DNA of 64,000 nucleotides from Promethearchaeota archaeon (GCA_016840165.1 JAEOSU010000051.1:124001-188000); one strand, 5' to 3'; counted from the stretch's first letter, positions 9,816 to 19,576 are shown. The notes: a model not told the origin generated them from the letters alone. Program-made: numbers and translations.

Positions 9816-11039
9816 TTGCCAATAATAACTCCTCAGGATATCGCCCATAATTTTTTAAATAAGAAAATATCAAAAAACGAAGCGCTTAAAAGTTTAGAAT
9901 TATTAATCAATGAAAGTTTTGCGCCCGAAGTTCGAGCTGATACTATAAACATTCTTGAACATCTTGCTATTTTTAATCAATCGGTTTATGATCTTTTGGA
10001 AAAATGTTTAATTACAGATGAATCAGATCTCGTAAGATTTACTGCAGCAAGAGTATTAATACAGAATTTCGAAATTTCTGAGGATACTCCCCTATTTTAC
10101 GCTTTAGAAAATGAGCAATCGATTTTTTTTCTTAGGAACTTATTACAGGTCAACCTTAATTCAGAAACTCTTCAAAAACTCCAAACTTTAATTAAAAAAA
10201 AAATTTCTAATTTTTACAATCTTAATCCTGCAGATGCTCAATTCATATTAGATATTGAATACTTGGACTATCTCAAATTTAAAAAAAATTTTAATGAATT
10301 CATTAATAAATTTGATATCCAAGAGAATGAGAAACAAGAATATTTACGAGAAAAGGCAAGATTGGGCTATAAGGGATTAGGAAGAGTGATTAAGAGTGAA
10401 AATGGTTTCATAACTGGATTAAAGTTACATGATTTCGACAAAATACCCAATTCTATCAAAAATTTAAAAAATTTGGAATACTTGGAAATTAAACGATCAA
10501 ATTTGAGCAATTTAGACGAAAACTATGATAATTTACTTAATTTGAAATACTTAATTTTGAGTAATAATAAGTTGGATAAAGTGCACAATTGGATATATGA
10601 GTTTGCACAAAATAGGGATTATGCTGCTAAATACATCAAAAATGGCGTCTCTTATTCTGAAGCTATTATATTAGGATTGCTAGAACTCCTTTTAGGACAA
10701 GCACTTGTAAAATTAGATCAAAATGAATCGTTTAATCAGTCTTTATTATACTACTTTAAAATGAATCAGAATGGTAATCTTATTGGAATCAATATCTCTT
10801 CAGACTTAAATAAAATTGGAATTTTTCCGGAAACGATTTGTTCATTAGTATATCTAAAAGAATTATATTTGCCCAATCAAAACATTAGAATGATTCCGTC
10901 TTGTATTTCTAAATTACAATATTTAGAAACTCTTGATTTAAGTTATAATGAATTAGTTGAACTTCCATCAACAATTAATGATTTAAAGAATCTAAAATAT
11001 TTAAGATTAGAAGGAAATGATATAAAAACTAATAATTAA
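9816..11039 (+). CDS. leucine-rich repeat protein with helical N-terminal domain
   Basis: This 407-residue protein has no signal peptide. The first 170 residues are helical and look like HEAT-type repeats (EVRADTINILEHLA, DLVRFTAARVLI). From about residue 185 it carries leucine-rich repeats such as LKNLEYLEIKRSNLSNL, LLNLKYLILSNNKLDKV, and near the end LVYLKELYLPNQNIRMI, LQYLETLDLSYNELVEL and LKNLKYLRLEGNDI. A helical block of about 60 residues interrupts the repeats. LRR proteins of this style act in protein-protein binding and are common in Lokiarchaeia. The start is a TTG 18 bases after the nucleotidyltransferase stop, so the two may be co-transcribed. Confidence 0.8.
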   Translation: MPIITPQDIAHNFLNKKISKNEALKSLELLINESFAPEVRADTINILEHLAIFNQSVYDLLEKCLITDESDLVRFTAARVLIQNFEISEDTPLFYALENEQSIFFLRNLLQVNLNSETLQKLQTLIKKKISNFYNLNPADAQFILDIEYLDYLKFKKNFNEFINKFDIQENEKQEYLREKARLGYKGLGRVIKSENGFITGLKLHDFDKIPNSIKNLKNLEYLEIKRSNLSNLDENYDNLLNLKYLILSNNKLDKVHNWIYEFAQNRDYAAKYIKNGVSYSEAIILGLLELLLGQALVKLDQNESFNQSLLYYFKMNQNGNLIGINISSDLNKIGIFPETICSLVYLKELYLPNQNIRMIPSCISKLQYLETLDLSYNELVELPSTINDLKNLKYLRLEGNDIKTNN

Positions 11040-11058
11040 AAAAATCTTAATCATTATT

Positions 11059-11337
11059 ATGGAAAATCTAAAAGAACTAAGCTTAAAAATATACGGGGCA
11101 ATGTTCGAGAATAAGAAAAAAGTCGAACTTGAAGAGCATGAGTATTCTTTTCAGAAATTTTCGAGTGGAGTAAAATATCTAGATTATTTTGGCTATAGAT
11201 TTATCGAGCAAAATCGTCACAAGAAATCAGAATGGGGCAAGAAAGCAAGAGAAGGTCATAAGATTATGTGGGTTATCAAAGGGAGAAGATATCTTTCCCA
11301 GATCTTTGATGGAAAATACAAAGAACTAAAGAAATAG
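11059..11337 (+). CDS. small basic hypothetical protein
   Basis: I do not recognise this 92-residue protein. It is rich in Lys, Glu and aromatic residues, with blocks such as KYLDYFGYRFIEQNRHKKS and GHKIMWVIKGRRYLSQIFDG. The spacing of basic residues would suit nucleic-acid binding, but no known motif supports that. It starts 19 bases after the LRR gene on the same strand and is therefore probably in the same transcript. It converges with the ferredoxin-domain gene. Confidence 0.6.
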   Translation: MENLKELSLKIYGAMFENKKKVELEEHEYSFQKFSSGVKYLDYFGYRFIEQNRHKKSEWGKKAREGHKIMWVIKGRRYLSQIFDGKYKELKK

Positions 11338-11346
11338 AATTTAAAC

Positions 11347-12477
11347 TTACTTGTTCCCCCTTAACTGTAACTTTTTTTGCCCTATTTTCTTATAAAGATC
11401 ATCCATCGTTAAAGGAGGATCAATTTTCTCTTCTTTACTTTTCAGTTTTATCGCATTTTCTTGGCAAACTAAAACACAACTTCCACATCCTATGCACCGC
11501 TTCGAATTTACCTTAGCAATTTCTTTTACCAATTTAATAGCATCTATTTGACATCGATCAATACATTCTCCACATCCATTACATAATTCACGATCGATCT
11601 CGGCAAGATAATTAGTGGATACAAAATCAACTGGACGTGGAAATCGTTTCAATCCTGCTAAAGAAACACAACAACATCCACAACAACTACAGAAAAAATG
11701 AGGATTTAATGAATTTGCCGCTTGAAGAACTAAACCTTCTTCTTCACTTTTTCTTAAGATTTCCAGTGCTTCATTCTTATTTATCTGACGCCCTTTTCCT
11801 TGATCTATATATATTTGGGCTAAGTGTCCAAAACCAAGATGAGTTTCACGTCTGTCTGTCATTTTACATGGGCGGTTTAACAAATCAGTAGCCTGACGAC
11901 ATAAGCAGTTAGCAACCATAATAGGTTCTTCAGCATTTTTAATCACCTCTCTTGCATAATCATAGGATGGTAATACATTATCGATTTCAATGCTTTCTTC
12001 TACTGGAACCGTACGAAATTGTGGAATTTTAGTTCCATATGATTCCATACCAAAAGCTTCTACCATATACTTTACCGCAGTTTTAAGAAAATCTTTTGAG
12101 AGATTATCTACTTGCAATTCATACATCCCATACATGAATTGAGAATTAGCATAATATTTCTGTTTTCCTTCCTTTTTAGAATGAATCGTACCCTTATGCG
12201 TCATATGATCTAATATTTCTTCTAATTCTTGCTTTGACAATTTGATATCTTTAATACGTTCGTATATAGTTTCCAAAGATTCAAGATTCTCAGACCAAGT
12301 AAAATTTAATTTTGTTGCGATTTTTGCCTCTAAGGGAGTAAATAGGTATTTTAAAACCTCAATTTCAACACCAGACTTAGTTACGGGAAAACCTATCGGA
12401 AAACTGTCGAAATGTTGTTGTAACTTCCTATAGACCTCGAAATCATTCTGTGTCATATGGTTTTGATTATTTATCAT
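11347..12477 (-). CDS. 4Fe-4S dicluster protein with N-terminal winged-helix-like domain and CSCCGCCC cysteine cluster
   Basis: This 376-residue protein combines a helical N-terminus that looks like a winged helix (residues about 30-110, ending DHMTHKGTIHSKKEGKQKYY) with a cysteine-rich core. NCLCRQ and a CSCCGCCC run lie before two classic 4Fe-4S motifs, CNGCGECIDRCQ and CIGCGSCVLVCQ, near the C-terminus. The architecture is known from anaerobic bacteria and archaea as an uncharacterised electron-transfer protein. It likely binds at least two 4Fe-4S clusters, and the CSCCGCCC run may hold another metal site. It is soluble and transcribed alone. Confidence 0.82.
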   Translation of the reverse strand: MINNQNHMTQNDFEVYRKLQQHFDSFPIGFPVTKSGVEIEVLKYLFTPLEAKIATKLNFTWSENLESLETIYERIKDIKLSKQELEEILDHMTHKGTIHSKKEGKQKYYANSQFMYGMYELQVDNLSKDFLKTAVKYMVEAFGMESYGTKIPQFRTVPVEESIEIDNVLPSYDYAREVIKNAEEPIMVANCLCRQATDLLNRPCKMTDRRETHLGFGHLAQIYIDQGKGRQINKNEALEILRKSEEEGLVLQAANSLNPHFFCSCCGCCCVSLAGLKRFPRPVDFVSTNYLAEIDRELCNGCGECIDRCQIDAIKLVKEIAKVNSKRCIGCGSCVLVCQENAIKLKSKEEKIDPPLTMDDLYKKIGQKKLQLRGNK

Positions 12478-12620
12478 TCATTAAAAAATTAATTAGATTT
12501 GCTTGTAAATAATTGCTATATCTATATTAAAATATTGGACTCCAAATAATTTATTATTATGATTATCGATATCAAATATAGGAAGTAGTTAAATACACCA
12601 TATTGAGTTGAGAAATTAAG

Positions 12621-12809
12621 ATGGAAGTGAAAATAGAACTAGATTTGGGTTATTATGAATTTCTAAAATTAGTTAACGTTATCAGTGTAAACAATAAGTC
12701 TATTCAAAATGAAAATGTGAATTTAACTTTTAAAAACTATGATTTAAATAGAATAAAATTTCATTTGGATAAAGAAATTGAAAAATTTAATAAAGCCTTA
12801 AGAAAATGA
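12621..12809 (+). CDS. small hypothetical protein (62 residues)
   Basis: This short open frame sits in the gap between two minus-strand genes, starting with ATG and ending with TGA. The product is acidic at the start (MEVKIELDLGYYEFLKL) and ends with a lysine-rich helix (KFHLDKEIEKFNKALRK). It has no cysteines and no hydrophobic segment. Amino-acid use fits the neighbouring genes, and a coding frame of this length is uncommon in so AT-rich a gap, which is the main support. No function can be suggested. Confidence 0.4.
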   Translation: MEVKIELDLGYYEFLKLVNVISVNNKSIQNENVNLTFKNYDLNRIKFHLDKEIEKFNKALRK

Positions 12810-12877
12810 ATCTCAATTTTTAGATATTACTTTAGAACTTCTATCTTAGCGATTTTGCTGAATTTTGTTATAATTTT

Positions 12878-13468
12878 TTATTTTTTTTTTAATATCAATT
12901 CTAAATAAGACTCCCGGATTGAATCATATTTACTGTAGCCAAATAAGGAAAGAAAGTTGAATAGCAAATCTCTTTTTTCTTCAAGTTGTTCTATTGATTC
13001 TGCGATTAATTCAACCTCTAAAAAATAAGTCTTAAGAATAGGCAAGTAATCAATAAGGGCTTCAATTATATTATTTTTATATTCGAACTCATATAGCTCT
13101 CTTTCTTTTTTCACAGTAAAGATTTCACGAAAACCTAAAACAGAAAGGATTTCTTTTAGACTCTCAGCATCATCAAATACAACTTCAACTTCTTTGCGTG
13201 ATTTCGAAACTTTATCAACTTTTTTTCCTTTATAGGTAAAATAGCATATTGAAGATTTAGTTCTTTTCTTTTCCTCCTTACTAAATTCAATTGAATTACG
13301 AATTCTTAATGCTTCATCCGTAAATGCTAAATTACGTAAACCTTTAGGCATATTATAATATGTATCTTCATGAATTAGAGATAACTTATAGATTCCGCCT
13401 TGCTTTTCAAATTCTTGCCGCAATGAAGATGGATCTGAAATCTGAACTTTTACTTCTACTTCTATCAA
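12878..13468 (-). CDS. CYTH-domain protein (CyaB/thiamine-triphosphatase superfamily)
   Basis: CYTH enzymes bind triphosphate compounds inside a beta tunnel using clusters of Lys, Arg and Glu. The signature IEVEVKV (ExExK) stands at the very start if the TTG at 13468 is used, as is usual for the family; a TTG at 13495 adds nine residues. EALRIRN, YFTYKGKK, SRKEVEVVF, VKKERELYEF and FLEVELI give the alternating charged strands of the tunnel. The family covers class IV adenylate cyclases, thiamine triphosphatases and inorganic triphosphatases, so the substrate stays open. It is divergent from the RNA methyltransferase. Confidence 0.82.
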   Translation of the reverse strand: MIEVEVKVQISDPSSLRQEFEKQGGIYKLSLIHEDTYYNMPKGLRNLAFTDEALRIRNSIEFSKEEKKRTKSSICYFTYKGKKVDKVSKSRKEVEVVFDDAESLKEILSVLGFREIFTVKKERELYEFEYKNNIIEALIDYLPILKTYFLEVELIAESIEQLEEKRDLLFNFLSLFGYSKYDSIRESYLELILKKK

Positions 13469-13579
13469 GATAAGATTCTTTTTTATTGCTAACAATTATA
13501 ATTTAATATTTTATATAATTATTAATAAAATCGAATGAGCTGAGTGTAAATTTCTCAATATTCTGAGAATGTTCTGAAA

Positions 13580-14515
13580 TTGGCGAATAAATATGGATAC
13601 TTGCCTTATATGATTCATAGGTATATTCAATTTTTAGGACTAAAACAAACAGAGCAACTCTTAATCGCCAATGATAAACCTTTAAAACCATATATTCGGG
13701 TAAATACGTTAAAGATTAAACCACAAATACTAAAAGATAGGTTAGAAAAGAAAGGATTTCAATTAAAGCCAAGTAAGTGGTTTTCTTATTCATTCGAAGT
13801 ACATGAAGCTCCATTTAATCTTGGTGCAACTCATGAATTTCTTTTAGGATATTATTATTTGCAGAATTTAGCCTCAATGCTTCCTGCATCAATCTTAAAT
13901 CCTCAAAAGCATGATATTGTTATTGATATGTGTGCTGCTCCAGGAAGTAAAGCCACTCAACTAGCTCAGATTATGAGGAACCAAGGAAATTTAATTTTAA
14001 TTGAAAAGAATGCTCTTCGAATTCCTGCTTTAACAATTAATGTTCGAAGATTAGGGATTATTAACTCTACAATTTTAAATTTCGATGCTACTAAGTTAAG
14101 CAATTATGGAATAATGGGGGATAAAATTTTATTGGATGCTCCTTGTACTGGTGAGGGATTAGTAAGAGAAGATCCAACAAGGAAAAAAAGTAGAACTATC
14201 AATGATTTGAAAAGTTTAGCTAAAGTGCAAAAAAAATTATTAAAAGCAGGTTTGAATTCATTAAAAACTGAAGGTATGTTATTATATAGCACATGCTCCA
14301 TTGCGCCTGAGGAAAATGAATTGGTTGTTAATGATGTGTTGAAAGAGTTAGAGAATTTTGCTGTAGTAAAGATTTCTAACGCTTATGGTATACCAGGATT
14401 GATTCAAGTTTATGGGAAATCTTTAAGAGAAGATTTAAAGTTTTCAAATCGGCTTTATCCTCACATCCATGATACTATTGGGTTTTATTTATGTCTTATT
14501 AAAAGAATAGAATAG
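13580..14515 (+). CDS. RNA (cytosine-5) methyltransferase, NSUN/Nop2/Sun family
   Basis: The enzyme methylates C5 of cytosine in rRNA or tRNA with S-adenosylmethionine. The SAM-binding motif DMCAAPGSKATQ lies at residues 116-127. DAPCTGEG (Cys189) and YSTCSIAPEENE (Cys239) carry the two cysteines used by this family, the TC cysteine being the nucleophile and the PC cysteine the releasing base. A substrate-recognition N-terminal part IRVNTLK is also typical. At 311 residues it has no PUA or extra RNA-binding domain. The start is TTG at 13580, giving MANKYGYLPYMI. Which RNA it modifies is not visible. Confidence 0.92.
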   Translation: MANKYGYLPYMIHRYIQFLGLKQTEQLLIANDKPLKPYIRVNTLKIKPQILKDRLEKKGFQLKPSKWFSYSFEVHEAPFNLGATHEFLLGYYYLQNLASMLPASILNPQKHDIVIDMCAAPGSKATQLAQIMRNQGNLILIEKNALRIPALTINVRRLGIINSTILNFDATKLSNYGIMGDKILLDAPCTGEGLVREDPTRKKSRTINDLKSLAKVQKKLLKAGLNSLKTEGMLLYSTCSIAPEENELVVNDVLKELENFAVVKISNAYGIPGLIQVYGKSLREDLKFSNRLYPHIHDTIGFYLCLIKRIE

Positions 14516-14635
14516 AATTTTCTAACAAAGAAGATTTAAATCTATAAAACTTAATAAATTATTATTGGAATTAGGTTATTGGATAATATATAAATCGATT
14601 TCTTCAAAACTTAAATAGACATAGATTCTTCTAAA

Positions 14636-15340
14636 ATGAAACCAAAAATCATAAAGTCTATTGGATTAGAACATCCATCCGTAAGAAGAGTAATAGAGAT
14701 AGCTGAAGAAATCATGGATAAAAATAAAGTCTTAAATATTGACACTCTATATAATGTTTCTAAAAAAGAATTAAAGATCCCTAGAAATGGGCTTTTATTT
14801 ATAATCCAATTTCTAATAAATAATAAGATTCTGATTGAAGGTTCAAAATTCTCTAAAAAAACAGTATTATCAAATCCAATTAGGTATGCAATATATCGAT
14901 TTATTGATTTAAATCCAGGAGTACACTTTTCTGAATTGAGAAAAAGAAGTATTTCAGGTGAAAATATGAGTTCAGGACAACTTATTTGGCATTTAGGCAT
15001 GTTAATGAAATTTAATTTTATAAGGAAAATTAAAGTCGGAAATTATTCAGTTTTTATTCCGTATGGAATGGATGAAGAAAATGGGAAAATTTTTTTTCTT
15101 ATAAGGGATCGTATTATCTATAAACTATTAACATTATTGATTGAGAGAGAAGTATTAGTAAAGGCTGAAATCTATAAAATTTTAGATGAAAAGAGAGAAA
15201 AGGTATATTATCGAGTTAAAAATTTAATGGATTTAGATATAATTGCTATGAATAAAGATTCGGACAGAGAAATCGTTTTTAGATCTAATAAAAAGAAATC
15301 TATCATAAAAATTTTGAAATCCCCAAAAATATATTTCTGA
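14636..15340 (+). CDS. tandem winged-helix DNA-binding protein, probable transcriptional regulator
   Basis: This 234-residue protein appears to have two winged-helix domains. The first, at about residues 80-145, reads NPIRYAIYRFIDLNPGVHFSEL followed by a recognition helix LIWHLGMLMKF and a wing FIRKIKVGNYSVFIP, a pattern common in archaeal regulators. The second, at about 160-215, reads RIIYKLLTLLIEREVLVKAE and KVYYRVKNLMDLDII. An N-terminal helical segment precedes them. The gene lies 24 bases upstream of a membrane-protein gene, so it may regulate that transcript or transmit a signal from it. Confidence 0.72.
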   Translation: MKPKIIKSIGLEHPSVRRVIEIAEEIMDKNKVLNIDTLYNVSKKELKIPRNGLLFIIQFLINNKILIEGSKFSKKTVLSNPIRYAIYRFIDLNPGVHFSELRKRSISGENMSSGQLIWHLGMLMKFNFIRKIKVGNYSVFIPYGMDEENGKIFFLIRDRIIYKLLTLLIEREVLVKAEIYKILDEKREKVYYRVKNLMDLDIIAMNKDSDREIVFRSNKKKSIIKILKSPKIYF

Positions 15341-15364
15341 AAAAACAAAAGAAGGTGTAGAGTC

Positions 15365-16669
15365 ATGTTGATGTTAAATTGGAATATTGAAGTAATTATC
15401 GATTTTATTGGTGCTTTTGTCGGGATTATACTTACATTGATTAGCTATTATACACCAAAAGCGAAAAAAATTAAATCACTATTTTTTATTAGGTTAGGTT
15501 TTATCTTCTTTTGGATTTTTATGTTTATGGACGGGTTATCATTTTTATATTTAAATGAAATTATTGGATTGATAAGTGGTTTTTTTGTTGTTTTTGCTAC
15601 AATATTTATAATCATTGGTGTAAATTATACTATAAATGAGAATTTCAATTCTTTCGGACTTCAAATTGTTATCGCATTAGCGGTCTTATTTTTGTATTTA
15701 GGATTTCAACCAGGTGCTATTGAGGTAAAATTTCAATCGGGTTATTTTAGGGTAAGTTGGGGAGGATTATTTGGTATTTTAGGAATGGCGTTTACTGGCA
15801 TCGCAATGCTATATCTATTTTACTGGGGGTTAAGAACATGGCTAAATGCCCCCTTTTTAATAAAAAAAGAAGCATCTATTTTTTTATTTGGTATTTTGAT
15901 AATTTTTCCTTTCAGTTTTATATTTTATATTTTGTATCTTTTTGAGCCGATTTTTCTGCTTATTTGTGATGTAACTGTCGCAATAGGGGCTTTTATTGTT
16001 TCTTTAGTTGTTCTCCGAGAGCCAAAATTATTATACATATTACCATTTACGATTTATAGAATAATTGTAAAAAGTAAAAGAGGAGACCCACTTTATTACC
16101 ATGATTGGTCTGAATCTACTCTGAATGAAACAATTTTTACAGGTTTTTTGAATGCTGTACAACTTATGAGTAAAGAAGTAATAAATATAGGCGGATTATT
16201 AGATATTAATTTAGAAAATGGGATCTTAATTTTAAAAGAATCTAAAAATATAACAGTAGGGCTTGTTGCATCAAAATCGTCGAAACTGTTAAGAGATTCA
16301 GTTATTAAATTTACTGTAGATTTTGAGAGAAAGTTCGAATATCAATTAAAAAAGTCAATTACTGATATGGCTCAATATGAAACTGCATTTGAATTAATCG
16401 AAAAATATTTTTCTAACTTTCCTTATAATATAATCCAGAGTAAAAAACAAGAATTGTACTTAACGGGGAAATATTTAAAGATTCCCTTAGAATTAGAGAA
16501 CAAATTAAGAAAAATCTTCACAGATGAAGAGGAATACCAGACAATTAAAGCAGAGTTGATTCGATCCCCTCTTTCTTTCACTTCTGAATTCATTAGACTT
16601 CATGACGAATTGAACAATGAGATAAAGAAAATTTCCGATGAAGATGTCAAATTGATTGATGAAAAATAA
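15365..16669 (+). CDS. multi-pass membrane protein with cytoplasmic C-terminal domain, possible sensor
   Basis: The first 225 residues contain about seven hydrophobic segments with short loops. The remaining 200 residues are soluble. In the soluble part, FTGFLNAVQLMSKEVINIGG, ILILKESKNITVGLVASK and LRDSVIKFTVDFERKF alternate helix and strand like a roadblock/longin-type sensing fold, but this is inference. The C-terminus is helical and charged. The gene follows a winged-helix regulator by 24 bases. A membrane sensor paired with its regulator is a reasonable but unproven reading. Confidence 0.6.
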   Translation: MLMLNWNIEVIIDFIGAFVGIILTLISYYTPKAKKIKSLFFIRLGFIFFWIFMFMDGLSFLYLNEIIGLISGFFVVFATIFIIIGVNYTINENFNSFGLQIVIALAVLFLYLGFQPGAIEVKFQSGYFRVSWGGLFGILGMAFTGIAMLYLFYWGLRTWLNAPFLIKKEASIFLFGILIIFPFSFIFYILYLFEPIFLLICDVTVAIGAFIVSLVVLREPKLLYILPFTIYRIIVKSKRGDPLYYHDWSESTLNETIFTGFLNAVQLMSKEVINIGGLLDINLENGILILKESKNITVGLVASKSSKLLRDSVIKFTVDFERKFEYQLKKSITDMAQYETAFELIEKYFSNFPYNIIQSKKQELYLTGKYLKIPLELENKLRKIFTDEEEYQTIKAELIRSPLSFTSEFIRLHDELNNEIKKISDEDVKLIDEK

Positions 16670-16788
16670 GACCTCTTCTATATTTTTTAATAATAATCAA
16701 GAAAAAAAATTTTGTAAAAATTTGGTCCTATTGCCTTTAAATATTAACTAGATAATTTAATTTATAATTTCTATATTTTTAACTTTTT

Positions 16789-16819
16789 AAGGGAGATTAT
16801 GAGGGCGTCATCCTCCCTT
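16789..16819 (+). other. GC-rich hairpin in an AT-rich gap
   Basis: AAGGGAG at 16789-16795 pairs with CTCCCTT at 16813-16819, and an inner ATGA/TCAT stem closes a GGGCG loop at 16803-16807. The 252-base gap 16670-16921 is otherwise almost pure A/T, so this is the only structured element in it. It lies about 100 bases upstream of the large secreted-protein gene and could be part of its leader, a terminator for the preceding unit, or a small RNA. No known family was recognised. Confidence 0.4.
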
Positions 16820-16921
16820 TATACTAATATTCAAACCTTTACTTGTATAAAATCGGTCTTTATGACTTTATATTATAGTAAAATTATCTTAGTTATAAGC
16901 ATATCTTTGATAATCTAAGAT

Positions 16922-19564
16922 ATGAGAAATTCAGCAACAATTCTGAATAATTTAGGTGAAATTATTTTGAAAAATTTTACTAAGAAATTTTATGCAATTT
17001 TAGGTATTTTCTTTATTCTATGGTCTTTTTCTATAATCTTTATTCGATTACCAGGAAATCAGCTAAACTATCACACTATAGTTGAATTTCCAAAAACTAG
17101 TCAATCATTAGATATTATAACTCCTGAAAATAAAACCTACCTTGAACCAATGGACGGTTATTTTCCAGGTACATTTGGTTTTGAAAATGATAAACTTAAT
17201 GAATATCAACCAATGTTATTTAGTAATATTTATGAAGGAGATTGTAATGGGAGTGTAATTGAAGAGTTAGATGGCCATAAGAAGGTATTCAATATATCTG
17301 ATGATGAACTTGTTGGTTCAGCTATAATATTGCAAAAATTTAGCGATGCAGGGTTTGAAAATCAAACATATGGAACAATAGAATTTTGGTTTAGAGTACA
17401 ACCAGGAAGAAGCCTTAAAAATACTGAAATTCGATTACATTGGGATCATAACCCCACATCGGCCGCGATTAATATAAGAGTGTATGGTGCCCTCCAACAA
17501 TGGCAATTCTGGAATGGAACATGGACTCAAATTCCAAATATTCACGATCCAAGTAATAATACATGGCATCATATTAGAATACAATTTCGATGCCTTGGGG
17601 CTGGCTCTTATCTTGGATTGAATGAGAATGAATTCCAAGTCGTAATCGATGGAATAAGCAGTGGAGCTCTTAACTTTTTTCAATCTGCAACGGAGATAGC
17701 GATGTTCGAACCTACCCATACTCAAGCTGCTGGATATAAGGACAATTATGCCTATATTGATGCCATTGGATACTCATGGGATCCATATTATAATATTGGA
17801 GATAATTTGAATGAAGGACTATTAATAAATTTTGAAACGGATATAAATTTTGATTGGATAGGATATTCCTTAGATAAAAATACCAATAAAACCATATTAG
17901 GGAATACAACAATATGCTATCCTACGAATGGATTACATTCAATACAAGTATTTGAAAATAACTCAGTAGGAACCATATATTCCTCGGGACTTAGATACTT
18001 TTCAATACAGGAACCAATTATACTTTTAACACCTGAGAATAAAACTTATAGTGCACCCATGAGTGGATATTATCCAGCGACCTATGGATTTGAAGATGAT
18101 GAAGATGGGCAACCACCTAAAGATTGGGTAATCCAAAATAACGCAGGAAAAATTGAAGTTATTTCAGATTTATATAATTCTAAAAAAGTACTAAGATTAT
18201 ATGATAACCATGGGAGCATTCCATCAAGAATTTATAATAGTTTTAGTGCAAAAGATAATGGAACAATTGAATTATGGATACAACAAAATTTACTAGACGA
18301 TGATGGTAATCGAGGGCAAATCTCAGGTTATGGAAATGGCATGATGATTTTTCGGGTGAAAATGGTAGGACCATTAAGTGGGGGTTCAGCTAAATGGCAG
18401 GCAAGAGATAATGAAACAGACGTTGATATTGTCGGAGCACCAACTCCCCAAATACATACGTGGTATCATGTTCAGATTGATTTTGAACACACTCTAGGAG
18501 CATATCAAGGACTTGGTCAAAATGAATACTTTGTATATATAAATGGATTACGCTATGGTCCATATAATTTCACTTCTGATGAACCATTAGATGAAATACA
18601 TCTACACACGTATAGTTATGGAGAAGATTATGATACTTATTACGATGCTGTAGGATACTCATGGGATTCGGATTATAATATTGGTGATAATTTAGAAGAG
18701 GGCTTATTAATTAGCTTTGAAAATAATACCAATTTAGATTGGATAGGTTATTCAATAGATGGGCAGATGAATAAAACAATATCTGGGAACTCAACCATAA
18801 AATTTCCTAATGAAGGTTTACATAAAATACAACTTTTCTGCAATAATACTCTTGGTGAGACCTATCAATCAGCTATTCGTTATTTCTTAATTGATAGCAC
18901 TATGCCAACTTTAAATATTCTGTCTCCTATCGATGATGTATTTTTTGCCGACTCTCCTCCCAATTACCAGATTTCGTATACTGAAGATAATTTAGATTCA
19001 ACATGGTATTATTTAGGTCCAGGAACAAATATTGTGATGTTTATTGGAACTGAGGGAACGATTAATCAAACAGAGTGGGATAAATTAGGAAGTGGATTAG
19101 TTTCGATAAGATTTTATATAAATGATACAGGAGGATTAGAGAGTTATGACGAGGTCTTTATACAAAAAGACGTAACTCCGCCTACTTCAAGCATAGTCTA
19201 TACACCATATATCAATCCAAATTATGTGAGTATTTCTACAACATTTTCATTTTCTTATAATGATGGGACGGGTTCTGGCGTTTCTGTTGTACGGTATAAA
19301 ATTAATGATTCTATTTGGTATGATTATACTGATCCTTTTGACTTATCTGCTTATGCTTACGGTGATTATCTTATCACATATCAAGCAATTGATGAAATGG
19401 GAAATGTTGAATCAGAAAACACACTTTTAGTCATATTAACGGAGATTATTACTGAGCCACAACCAGGCATACCAGGATATAATTTATTACTTGTATTGAG
19501 TTTAATAAGTTTATTGTCAGTCTTACTAATTAGAAAATATACTAAGAATCAATCAAAATTTTAA
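16922..19564 (+). CDS. large secreted surface protein with duplicated lectin-like module and C-terminal sorting-type tail
   Basis: This 880-residue protein has an N-terminal hydrophobic signal/anchor at about residues 24-45. Two homologous modules follow (about 50-360 and 365-640). Each starts with a block like MDGYFPGTFGFE or MSGYYPATYGFE, contains a jelly-roll-type pattern similar to concanavalin/LamG domains, and ends with YSWD..YNIGDNL.EGLL and DWIGYS. An Ig-like part follows. The end is PQPGIPGYNLLLVL, a hydrophobic helix and a basic tail, the layout of archaeosortase-type or CTERM sorting signals. It is probably exposed on the cell surface and binds glycans. The ligand is unknown. Confidence 0.75.
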   Translation: MRNSATILNNLGEIILKNFTKKFYAILGIFFILWSFSIIFIRLPGNQLNYHTIVEFPKTSQSLDIITPENKTYLEPMDGYFPGTFGFENDKLNEYQPMLFSNIYEGDCNGSVIEELDGHKKVFNISDDELVGSAIILQKFSDAGFENQTYGTIEFWFRVQPGRSLKNTEIRLHWDHNPTSAAINIRVYGALQQWQFWNGTWTQIPNIHDPSNNTWHHIRIQFRCLGAGSYLGLNENEFQVVIDGISSGALNFFQSATEIAMFEPTHTQAAGYKDNYAYIDAIGYSWDPYYNIGDNLNEGLLINFETDINFDWIGYSLDKNTNKTILGNTTICYPTNGLHSIQVFENNSVGTIYSSGLRYFSIQEPIILLTPENKTYSAPMSGYYPATYGFEDDEDGQPPKDWVIQNNAGKIEVISDLYNSKKVLRLYDNHGSIPSRIYNSFSAKDNGTIELWIQQNLLDDDGNRGQISGYGNGMMIFRVKMVGPLSGGSAKWQARDNETDVDIVGAPTPQIHTWYHVQIDFEHTLGAYQGLGQNEYFVYINGLRYGPYNFTSDEPLDEIHLHTYSYGEDYDTYYDAVGYSWDSDYNIGDNLEEGLLISFENNTNLDWIGYSIDGQMNKTISGNSTIKFPNEGLHKIQLFCNNTLGETYQSAIRYFLIDSTMPTLNILSPIDDVFFADSPPNYQISYTEDNLDSTWYYLGPGTNIVMFIGTEGTINQTEWDKLGSGLVSIRFYINDTGGLESYDEVFIQKDVTPPTSSIVYTPYINPNYVSISTTFSFSYNDGTGSGVSVVRYKINDSIWYDYTDPFDLSAYAYGDYLITYQAIDEMGNVESENTLLVILTEIITEPQPGIPGYNLLLVLSLISLLSVLLIRKYTKNQSKF

Positions 19565-19576
19565 ATTCTTTTTTTT

